In this document: piece after piece, positions 1-5,192 of the stretch
Layout: every line of letters starts with the position of its first letter
Position numbering within the stretch: the stretch's first letter is position 1
Source: an uncultured Eubacteriales bacterium
GTDB lineage: Bacteria; Bacillota; Clostridia; Oscillospirales; Oscillospiraceae
Direction: 5' to 3'
DNA: 5,192 nt
NCBI GenBank assembly: GCA_900549885.1
Contig: URQA01000163.1
Location: 1 to 5,192 of the forward strand
Position numbers and translations under genes: made by a program
The notes under the pieces: model-generated
The model's input: the letters and a program-made list of their open reading frames with translations, nothing else
Told to the model about the DNA's origin: nothing
Database searches by the model: none

Positions 1-2415
1 CACATCGTTACCGTCAACGACTATCTGGCCAAGCGCGACAGCGAGTGGATGGGCAAGGTGTACCGCTTCCTGGGCCTCACCGTAGGGCTGGTGATCCACG
101 GAGTGGACAAAGACGGCAAGAAGGCGGCCTACGCCGCCGACATTACCTATGGCACCAACAACGAGTTCGGCTTTGACTACCTGCGGGACAACATGGCCAT
201 CTACGCCAGCGAACTGGTCCAGCGGGGCCACTCCTTCGCCATCGTGGACGAGGTGGACTCCATCCTCATCGACGAGGCCCGCACCCCCCTGATTATCTCC
301 GGCCAGGGGGAGCAGTCCACCCAGCTCTACCAGCTGGCAGACAACTTCGTGGCCCGGCTGAAAATGCTCAAGGTGGCTTCGGTGGATGCCAAGGAGGAAG
401 AGGCCACCGACATCGATGCGGACTACATCGTAGATGAGAAGGCCCGCACCGCCACCCTCACCGCACGGGGCATTGCGAAGGCGGAGCAGCAGTTCAACGT
501 GGACAACCTGTCCGACCCGGAGAACACCACCCTGCTGCACCACATCAACCAGGCCATCAAGGCCCGGGGCGTCATGCGCCGGGACATCGACTATGTAGTC
601 AAGGACGGCGAGGTTATCATCGTGGACGAGTTCACCGGCCGCCTGATGTACGGCCGGCGGTACAACGAGGGTCTGCACCAGGCCATCGAGGCCAAGGAGC
701 ACGTCACCGTGGCCCGGGAATCCAAGACCCTAGCCACCATCACCTTCCAGAACTACTTCCGGCTGTACGACAAGCTCTCCGGCATGACGGGCACCGCCAT
801 GACCGAGGAGGAGGAGTTCGGCACCATTTACTCCCTGGACATCGTGGAGATCCCCACCAACCGCCCCCTGGCCCGGGTGGACCAGCCCGATGTGGTGTAC
901 AAGACCCAGGCGGGCAAATATAAGGCCATTGTGGAGCAGATCAAGACCTGCCACGAGAAGGGCCAGCCGGTACTGGTGGGCACCGTGTCCATCGAGATCT
1001 CCGAACTGGTGAGCAAGCTGCTCACCCGAGCGGGGATTAAGCACAACGTTTTGAACGCCAAGCACCATGAGAAGGAAGCGGAGATCGTGGCCCAGGCGGG
1101 CAAGTTCGGTGCCGTCACCGTGGCCACCAATATGGCCGGACGCGGTACCGACATCATGCTGGGCGGCAACGCGGAGTATATGGCCAAGGCCGAGCTGCGC
1201 AAGGGTGGTATGAGCGACGAGCTGCTGGCTGAGTGCGACGGCCACGCCGACACCGAGAACCAGGAGATCCTGGCCGCCCGGAAGGCATTTGCCGAGGCAG
1301 AGGCCAAATATAAAAAGGAGATCCAGGAGGAGGCGGACAAGGTCCGTGCCGCGGGCGGCCTCTATATCCTGGGCACCGAGCGCCACGAGTCCCGCCGCAT
1401 CGACAACCAGTTGCGGGGCCGCGCCGGCCGTCAGGGCGACCCGGGTGAGAGCCGGTTCTTCCTGTCGTTGGAGGACGACATCCTCCGCCTGTTCGGCTCC
1501 GAGCGCATCCAGGGCATGATGGAGACCCTGGGTGTGGACGACGATACCCCCCTGGATCAGAAGATGCTGTCCAACGCCATTGAGTCGGCCCAGAAGCGGG
1601 TAGAGTCCCGGAACTTCCAGACCCGGAAGACCGTGCTGGAGTACGACGACGTGATGAACACCCAGCGCGAGGTCATCTACTCCCAGCGCCGGAAGGTGCT
1701 GGACGGCGAGGATCTGCACAGCGCCATTGAAAATATGCTCACTTCCACTGTGTCCAACCTGGTGTCCGGCCACACCGGCGAGCGGGATCACATGGATGAG
1801 GAATCCTTCCGGGAGGCCACCGCCCACCTGTCCGGGACGCTGTTTACCCCAGGGCAGCTGCTGGACCTCCAGCGCGAGGCACCTTCCCTGTCCACCGAGG
1901 CGCTTACCGAGAAGATGACCACTGTGCTGGAGGACAACTACGCCAAGCGGGAGGCTCAGATCAACGAGCTCATGGCACCTCTGTTCCGGGATGGCCGAGT
2001 GCCTATGCGGGAACTGGAGCGGGTCATCCTGTTGCGGGTGGTGGACGAATACTGGATGGACCACATCGACGCCATGCAGGAGCTGCGCCAGGGCATCGGG
2101 TTGCGGGCTTACGGCCAGTCCGACCCAGTGGTGGAGTATAAGCGGGAAGGCTTTGACATGTTTGAGCAGATGATCGCCGCCATCCAGGAGGAGACCCTGC
2201 GCCGGCTGTTCACCGTGCGCCTCAAGACAAACGAGGAGATTAAACGGGAGCGGGTGGCCAAGATCACCGGCGAGTCGGGGGCCGACGACGGCTCGGTCAA
2301 GCGCCAGCCGGTGAAAAAGGTGCAGAAGATCGGCCGCAATGACCCCTGCCCCTGCGGCAGCGGCCTAAAGTGGAAAAAGTGCACCTGCAAGGAGTACCAT
2401 CCCGACCTTCGGTGA
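1..2415 (+). CDS. secA: Preprotein translocase ATPase SecA (5' end outside window)
   Basis: SecA is the ATP-driven motor that pushes unfolded preproteins through the SecYEG channel. The frame is open from base 1, so the ATG at 49 is internal. The 804 visible residues (numbered from base 1) lack about 125-130 N-terminal residues, including the Walker A loop, judged against E. coli SecA. Seen in order: HIVTVNDYLAKRD at 1-13; the DEAD-like Walker B DEVDSILIDEARTPLI from residue 83; a preprotein cross-linking region around 95-235, with VDEFTGR at 208-214; SGMTGTA at 260-266; VLVGTVSIE at 324-332; NMAGRGTDIMLGGN at 377-390; a charged, helix-prone variable segment of about 65 residues; GTERHESRRIDNQLRGRAGR from 458, holding the arginine-finger region; the scaffold/two-helix-finger region with LRQGIGLRAYGQSDP at 695-709; a basic linker; and a C-terminal zinc motif at 783-796. 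The zinc motif is C-x-C-x8-C-x-C, where the usual form is C-x-C-x8-C-(H/C). Identification is certain from motifs and order. Confidence 0.98.
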   Translation, partial: HIVTVNDYLAKRDSEWMGKVYRFLGLTVGLVIHGVDKDGKKAAYAADITYGTNNEFGFDYLRDNMAIYASELVQRGHSFAIVDEVDSILIDEARTPLIISGQGEQSTQLYQLADNFVARLKMLKVASVDAKEEEATDIDADYIVDEKARTATLTARGIAKAEQQFNVDNLSDPENTTLLHHINQAIKARGVMRRDIDYVVKDGEVIIVDEFTGRLMYGRRYNEGLHQAIEAKEHVTVARESKTLATITFQNYFRLYDKLSGMTGTAMTEEEEFGTIYSLDIVEIPTNRPLARVDQPDVVYKTQAGKYKAIVEQIKTCHEKGQPVLVGTVSIEISELVSKLLTRAGIKHNVLNAKHHEKEAEIVAQAGKFGAVTVATNMAGRGTDIMLGGNAEYMAKAELRKGGMSDELLAECDGHADTENQEILAARKAFAEAEAKYKKEIQEEADKVRAAGGLYILGTERHESRRIDNQLRGRAGRQGDPGESRFFLSLEDDILRLFGSERIQGMMETLGVDDDTPLDQKMLSNAIESAQKRVESRNFQTRKTVLEYDDVMNTQREVIYSQRRKVLDGEDLHSAIENMLTSTVSNLVSGHTGERDHMDEESFREATAHLSGTLFTPGQLLDLQREAPSLSTEALTEKMTTVLEDNYAKREAQINELMAPLFRDGRVPMRELERVILLRVVDEYWMDHIDAMQELRQGIGLRAYGQSDPVVEYKREGFDMFEQMIAAIQEETLRRLFTVRLKTNEEIKRERVAKITGESGADDGSVKRQPVKKVQKIGRNDPCPCGSGLKWKKCTCKEYHPDLR
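2347..2388 (+). other. SecA C-terminal zinc-binding (SEC-C) motif, variant spacing
   Basis: These bases encode CPCGSGLKWKKCTC (window residues 783-796 of SecA). In the SecA family this tail binds one zinc ion and contacts SecB or other ligands, including phospholipid and ribosome. The first three cysteines (783, 785, 794) are at canonical spacing. The usual fourth ligand, a His or Cys directly after the third cysteine, is replaced by Thr795, with Cys796 one residue later and His800 further on. Zinc binding is probably kept by using Cys796, but this is inference. Confidence 0.85.
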
Positions 2416-2416
2416 T

Positions 2417-2420
2417 GGAG
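2417..2420 (+). promoter_or_regulatory. Ribosome binding site deciding the small ORF start
   Basis: GGAG lies 9 bases before the ATG at 2430 and just after the secA stop codon. It favours 2430 over the alternative in-frame ATG at 2415. The 2415 ATG overlaps the secA TGA as TGATG and has no purine-rich site before it, so it could only be used by translational coupling. Confidence 0.5.
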
Positions 2421-2429
2421 AACACAGCC

Positions 2430-2594
2430 ATGGGGCAGCGAAGAAATTACTTGTTGTGGGCCTGCCTGTGTCTGTGCGGCGCGGCCTGGGCCTGGCGGGG
2501 CCTGTCCCGGAAACTGGCTGGACAGGCGGCCTGCCTGCTGGCGGCGGTGGGAACCTTGTTTGCCTGGGTTCTAGAGTGCCGTCGGGAAAGTTGA
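2430..2594 (+). CDS. Small hydrophobic protein, possible two-segment membrane protein, function unknown
   Basis: I do not recognise this gene. From ATG 2430 it encodes 54 residues; from ATG 2415, which touches the secA stop, it would encode 59. The protein has a short basic start (RR at 4-5), a hydrophobic stretch at about 7-22 rich in Trp, Ala and Cys (WACLCLCGAAWAW), a basic turn (R23, R27, K28), a second hydrophobic stretch at about 29-48, and a charged end (ECRRES). Both stretches could cross the membrane, although the first is short. Five cysteines (12, 14, 16, 35, 50) are many for so small a protein. It fills the gap between secA and pgeF, with a GGAG site before it and a strong ribosome binding site for pgeF right after it. 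The hydrophobic pattern and tight fit support a real gene, but a chance ORF in GC-rich DNA cannot be excluded. No function is proposed. Confidence 0.55.
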   Translation: MGQRRNYLLWACLCLCGAAWAWRGLSRKLAGQAACLLAAVGTLFAWVLECRRES

Positions 2595-2596
2595 CC

Positions 2597-2605
2597 GGAG
2601 GGAGG
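2597..2605 (+). promoter_or_regulatory. Strong ribosome binding site of pgeF
   Basis: GGAGGGAGG ends 8 bases before the ATG at 2614. It is the best Shine-Dalgarno match in the window and fixes the pgeF start. Its strength suggests pgeF is translated independently of the genes upstream. Confidence 0.85.
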
Positions 2606-2613
2606 AACCGCTT

Positions 2614-3429
2614 ATGAACATTTTGGAGCAGACCAAAAACGGGGTCCCTGTGCTGTATGCCGACGGCATTGAGGCGGCCGGCGGGGCCGTCCACGGCTTT
2701 TCCACCCGGAAGGGGGGCGTGTCCCAGGGGATATTCGCCTCCCTGAACCTGGGGCTGACCCGGGGGGACGACCCGGAGCATGTCCGGGAGAATTACCGGC
2801 GGTTCCTCTCCGCCGTGGGCACAATGGACAAGACCACCTTCGCTATGTGCAACCAGGTGCATGGGGACACCGTGCGGGCCATCACCACCGCCGATGTGAA
2901 GAGCGACCTCTACGGCAAGCTCCATTACGAGGCGGACGGGATGATGACCGCCATCCCCGGGGTGGCGCTGGTGGTGTTTTCCGCCGATTGCATCCCAGTG
3001 CTGCTGTACGATCCGGTGCGCCGGGTGATTGCCGCCCTGCACTCAGGCTGGCGGGGTACCGCCGCAGGCATTGTCACCCGTGCGGTGGAGCGGATGGAAG
3101 AGGTGTACGGCTGCCGGCCGGAGAACATTCTGGCTGCCATTGGGCCGGGCATTGGGCCGTGCTGCTTTGAGACCCATGAGGATGTGCCCAACGCCATGAT
3201 GGCGGCGGTGGCCTCCCCCGCCCTGCCCTTTATCAAAATCAAGGAGAACGGAAAGTTCTCCGTGGACCTGAAGGGTATCAACGCCAAGCGGCTGGAGCTG
3301 GCGGGGCTGGAGCCAGACCATATCGCCGTGTGCGGCGACTGCACCGCCTGTATGGAGGACAAATACTGGAGCCACCGCCGCCAGGGGGCGGAGCGCGGCT
3401 CCATGGCGGCGGTCATCGAGCTGACATGA
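2614..3429 (+). CDS. pgeF: Purine nucleoside phosphorylase, YfiH/LACC1 family (polyphenol oxidase-like)
   Basis: The 271-residue product belongs to the family formerly called multicopper polyphenol oxidase or laccase-domain proteins. Characterised members cleave adenosine, inosine or guanosine with phosphate, and some deaminate adenosine, so the likely role is cytoplasmic purine salvage. Seen in the sequence: HGFSTRKGGVSQG near the N-terminus, NQVHGD with His83, an EADGM segment, SADCIPVLLYD with Cys126, LHSGWRGTAAGI with His143, IGPGIGPCCFE, and a C-terminal CGDCTACMEDKYWSHRR. His83, Cys126 and His143 are the expected zinc-binding triad, and the 17-residue Cys-His spacing fits the family. 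The length is normal (about 240-280 residues). The start is fixed by the ribosome binding site 8 bases upstream. The stop overlaps the next start as ATGA, implying translational coupling to the lipoprotein gene. E. coli PgeF has also been linked to correcting peptidoglycan misincorporation, so that alternative role is possible. Confidence 0.93.
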   Translation: MNILEQTKNGVPVLYADGIEAAGGAVHGFSTRKGGVSQGIFASLNLGLTRGDDPEHVRENYRRFLSAVGTMDKTTFAMCNQVHGDTVRAITTADVKSDLYGKLHYEADGMMTAIPGVALVVFSADCIPVLLYDPVRRVIAALHSGWRGTAAGIVTRAVERMEEVYGCRPENILAAIGPGIGPCCFETHEDVPNAMMAAVASPALPFIKIKENGKFSVDLKGINAKRLELAGLEPDHIAVCGDCTACMEDKYWSHRRQGAERGSMAAVIELT

Positions 3430-3488
3430 GCGCGAGGGGACGGCTGGCAGCGCTCACTCTGGCGCTGGCCCTGGTCCTGACGGCCTGC
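3426..3488 (+). other. Lipoprotein signal peptide with lipobox
   Basis: Residues 1-21 of the binding protein carry two arginines, a Leu/Ala-rich core and LTAC at 18-21. Signal peptidase II would cut before Cys21, which would be lipidated and anchor the protein to the outer face of the cytoplasmic membrane. Export would use the Sec pathway, whose motor SecA is encoded upstream. Confidence 0.88.
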
Positions 3489-4979
3489 GGTGACACAGAA
3501 CGGGCCGAAACCCAGGGCCCCGTGGATGCTTCCGCCGCGCCTGCCCCCACGGTGTCTGCGGAGCCGGAGGCGGCCCGGTTCACCCTGGGGTATGCCCCGG
3601 GCAGCTCCCTGGACCCCCTGTCGACCGCGGACCAGAGCAACCTGGATGTAGCGGCGCTGGTGTACGAGGGGCTGTACCAGCTGGACAGCGCCTTTGAGGC
3701 CCAGCCGGTGCTGGCCCAGTCATCGACGGTGAGCGCCGACGGCCTGATCTGGACGGTCACGATCCGGGGGGATGTGGTGTTTTCCAACGGGGAGCCTCTC
3801 ACCGCCCAGCACGTGGCGGACAGCCTCCAGCGGGCCAAGTCCAGTCCGGCTTACGCCGCCCGGCTGGCGGGGGTGTCCTCCGTCCAGGCGGCGGAGGGGG
3901 CGGTGGTCATCACCCTAACCGCGCCCAACGGGGCCTTACCCGCGCTGCTGGATGTGCCGGTGGTGCTGGACGCGGGAGGGGAAGTCCCCTTAGGCACCGG
4001 GCCTTATGTGATTGACGGGGACGGGGAGAGCCTGTGGCTGGCGGCCAACCCAAACTGGTGGCAGGGACGCACGCCCCCTTATGATTTCATCCCACTGTTC
4101 CCCTGTGACACACCGGAGGACTGGGTGAGCGCCTTTGACGGCGGTCAGGTGACGGCGTTGACCACCGATTTCACCGCGGCCAACGCCTTGGGCTATACCG
4201 GCACCTATGAGGCTCACGATTTTGCCTCTTCTGCCATGCTGTTCGTGGGCTTCCGCACCAGCCGCGGCGTGTGCGCCAGCGCCCAGGTGCGCACGGCCAT
4301 CTCCCAGGCCTTTGACCGGAGGACGCTGGTGTCCTCTCTGCTGTCCGGACATGGGACGGCATCTGCCCTGCCCGTCCACCCGGCCAGTACCCAGTACAGC
4401 CAGATCGCGGCCGACGGCCTGGACTACGACCCGGACAGCGCCGCGGCCCTTCTGGATGAGGCGGGCTATGTCCCGGGGGAAGACGGCGTGCGCAGGCGGG
4501 GGAACACGGCCCTGTCCCTGCGCCTAGTGGTAAACCGGGACAGCACGATCAAGACAGCCATCGCCGGACAACTGGCCCAGGACCTGCAGGCGCTGGGCGC
4601 GGAGGTAACGGTAGAGGAGTTGGGCTGGGCGGACTACACCGCCGCTCTGGCCGCCGGGGACTTCGACCTCTATCTGGGCGAGGTGAGGCTCACCGGGGAC
4701 TTTGACTGCACCACCCTGGTGTCCGGCGCGCTGAACTACGGGAGCTATGCCAGCGCAGAGGTGTCCCAGATGCTGAATGCCTGGTGCGCCGCTTCCGGAC
4801 AGGCCCGGGTGACCGCAGCCCAGGCACTGTGGGAGGCGCTGGCGGACGACCTGCCCTTTGCTGTGCTGTGCTTCAAAAACCAGTCCCTGCTGGTGCGCTG
4901 GGGCATGGTTGAGAATTTGGCTCCAGTCCAGGGCAACCCCTTTGCTGGGGTGGAGAACTGGCAGACGGAAGAGAACTGA
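3426..4979 (+). CDS. ABC transporter substrate-binding lipoprotein, family 5 (peptide/nickel type)
   Basis: The 517-residue product is a predicted extracytoplasmic solute-binding lipoprotein resembling the OppA/DppA class. It has a lipoprotein signal: a short basic start (R4, R6), a hydrophobic core at 7-18, and the lipobox LTAC with the lipidated cysteine at 21. An Ala/Pro-rich linker follows to about residue 50. The family 5 fold then begins with RFTLGYAPGSSLDPL and VYEGLYQLD, continuing with FSNGEPLTAQHVADSL, GTGPYVI at 190-196, NPNWWQG at 208-214 and LPFAVLCFK near 476. The length suits the family (about 500-600). ATG 3426 is chosen because it places the signal peptide at the N-terminus and forms a 4-base ATGA overlap with pgeF. 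There is only a weak GAG before it, so translation probably depends on coupling. No permease or ATPase gene lies alongside, so it is an orphan or serves a transporter encoded elsewhere. The substrate cannot be told from sequence. The mature part has five further cysteines (227, 283, 428, 454, 482). Confidence 0.92.
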   Translation: MSARGRLAALTLALALVLTACGDTERAETQGPVDASAAPAPTVSAEPEAARFTLGYAPGSSLDPLSTADQSNLDVAALVYEGLYQLDSAFEAQPVLAQSSTVSADGLIWTVTIRGDVVFSNGEPLTAQHVADSLQRAKSSPAYAARLAGVSSVQAAEGAVVITLTAPNGALPALLDVPVVLDAGGEVPLGTGPYVIDGDGESLWLAANPNWWQGRTPPYDFIPLFPCDTPEDWVSAFDGGQVTALTTDFTAANALGYTGTYEAHDFASSAMLFVGFRTSRGVCASAQVRTAISQAFDRRTLVSSLLSGHGTASALPVHPASTQYSQIAADGLDYDPDSAAALLDEAGYVPGEDGVRRRGNTALSLRLVVNRDSTIKTAIAGQLAQDLQALGAEVTVEELGWADYTAALAAGDFDLYLGEVRLTGDFDCTTLVSGALNYGSYASAEVSQMLNAWCAASGQARVTAAQALWEALADDLPFAVLCFKNQSLLVRWGMVENLAPVQGNPFAGVENWQTEEN

Positions 4980-4982
4980 ATC

Positions 4983-5000
4983 CGGCCGCAGGCGCGGCCG
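4983..5000 (+). other. GC-rich hairpin between the lipoprotein gene and purL
   Basis: CGGCCGC (4983-4989) and GCGGCCG (4994-5000) form a perfect 7-base-pair inverted repeat around a 4-base AGGC loop. It begins 3 bases after the lipoprotein stop codon. Only TT follows, then GCGG, so it is not a classical U-tract terminator. It may protect or pause the transcript, act as a weak or factor-dependent terminator, or simply be chance in GC-rich DNA. Confidence 0.45.
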
Positions 5001-5017
5001 TTGCGGAGAGAAAAACG

Positions 5018-5031
5018 AGGGGGAAAAGGGA
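5018..5031 (+). promoter_or_regulatory. Ribosome binding region of purL
   Basis: A purine-only stretch AGGGGGAAAAGGGA precedes two in-frame ATGs. The AGGGGG part is 8 bases from ATG 5032 and 14 from ATG 5038; the AAGGG part is 7 bases from ATG 5038. The sequence alone does not settle the start. I take 5032 because it pairs with the longer G-rich match. Confidence 0.55.
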
Positions 5032-5192
5032 ATGGCAATGAATTATGTCTTTCGCTGCTATGTGGAGAAAAAGCCCGGCTTCGACGTGGAGGCCCAAAAG
5101 GTGTTCCACGAGCTCCGGGACCAGCTGGGCATCCAGGGGCTGACCGGCCTGCGGCTGCTGAACCGGTATGACGCGGAGGGGCTGGACTACCC
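5032..5192 (+). CDS. purL: Phosphoribosylformylglycinamidine synthase, N-terminal part (runs off window)
   Basis: The enzyme makes formylglycinamidine ribonucleotide from formylglycinamide ribonucleotide, glutamine and ATP, a middle step of de novo purine synthesis in the cytoplasm. Only 53 complete codons are visible. The start MAMNYVFRCYVEKKPGFDVE and the later GLTGLRLLNRYDAEG match the N-terminus I know from long single-chain clostridial PurL proteins (about 1,200-1,250 residues), where a PurS-like region is fused ahead of the synthase and glutaminase domains. The catalytic parts lie beyond the window, so only the N-terminus supports the call. The alternative start at 5038 removes two residues. 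The 52-base gap from the lipoprotein gene includes a GC hairpin, so co-transcription with upstream genes is possible but uncertain. I see no purine riboswitch in this short gap. Confidence 0.9.
   Translation, partial: MAMNYVFRCYVEKKPGFDVEAQKVFHELRDQLGIQGLTGLRLLNRYDAEGLDY

Noticed and set aside
49..51. ATG at 49 as the secA start
   Set aside because: The same frame is open back to base 1 and encodes conserved SecA residues (HIVTVNDYLAKRD), so the gene starts upstream of the window.
730..2064. Antisense ORF of 444 codons opposite secA
   Set aside because: It lies entirely within a conserved secA reading frame. Its product is a low-complexity His/Leu/Gly/Val mix with no recognisable motif, as expected when GC-rich codons are read on the opposite strand.
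2365..3042. Antisense ORF of 225 codons across the secA end, the small ORF and pgeF
   Set aside because: It spans three genes on the other strand and has a His/Pro/Gly-rich product with no known motif, typical of a GC-bias shadow.
3138..3159. 10-base direct repeat CATTGGGCCG
   Set aside because: It encodes the two IGP units of the conserved IGPGIGPCC motif of PgeF, so protein conservation explains it.
3243..3261. Perfect 7-base-pair inverted repeat GGAGAAC/GTTCTCC inside pgeF
   Set aside because: It lies mid-gene over ordinary coding sequence with no T-tract or neighbouring site; a stem of this size is expected by chance in a window this long.
3330..3425. Upstream extension of the lipoprotein gene to an ATG at 3330
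   Set aside because: The extra 32 residues lie over the conserved C-terminus of pgeF and would bury the lipoprotein signal peptide inside the protein. The ATG at 3426 places the lipobox correctly.
1..5192. Defence system, mobile element, CRISPR array, tRNA or riboswitch
   Set aside because: No transposase, integrase, repeat array, tRNA-like cloverleaf or conserved riboswitch core was seen. Nearly all bases are accounted for by housekeeping-type coding regions.

Overview
The window is about 5.2 kb of GC-rich bacterial DNA, packed with genes on the + strand. It reads best as a chromosomal housekeeping segment from a high-GC member of the Clostridia, possibly an Oscillospiraceae-like gut organism (Flavonifractor/Oscillibacter type). 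That placement is an inference. It rests on the strong GC bias at third codon positions, the AGGAGG-type ribosome binding sites, and a PurL N-terminus of the long single-chain type known from Clostridia. I see no RNA genes, mobile elements, CRISPR arrays or attachment sites.

Layout from left to right: (1) the 3' part of secA (1-2415), whose first ~125-130 codons lie upstream of the window; (2) a very small ORF (2430-2594) predicted to encode a 54-residue hydrophobic protein with two possible membrane segments, which I do not recognise; (3) pgeF (2614-3429), a YfiH/LACC1-family purine nucleoside phosphorylase once called a laccase-domain protein; (4) a lipoprotein substrate-binding protein of the family 5 (oligopeptide/dipeptide/nickel) ABC transporter class (3426-4979), overlapping pgeF by 4 bases and with no permease or ATPase gene beside it; (5) a 52-base gap with a GC-rich hairpin; (6) the first 53 codons of purL (5032-5192), running off the right edge.

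The first four genes are so tightly packed (14-base gap or stop/start contact, 19-base gap, 4-base overlap) that co-transcription is likely, and I see no convincing terminator between them. Functionally they are mixed: protein export (SecA), purine salvage (PgeF), solute capture at the membrane surface (the lipoprotein) and de novo purine synthesis (PurL). PgeF and PurL share purine metabolism, and the lipoprotein needs the Sec pathway to be exported, but no shared system is demonstrated. The most notable points are the shifted fourth ligand in SecA's C-terminal zinc motif, the tiny hydrophobic ORF, and the orphan binding protein. I found no convincing new multi-gene system here.
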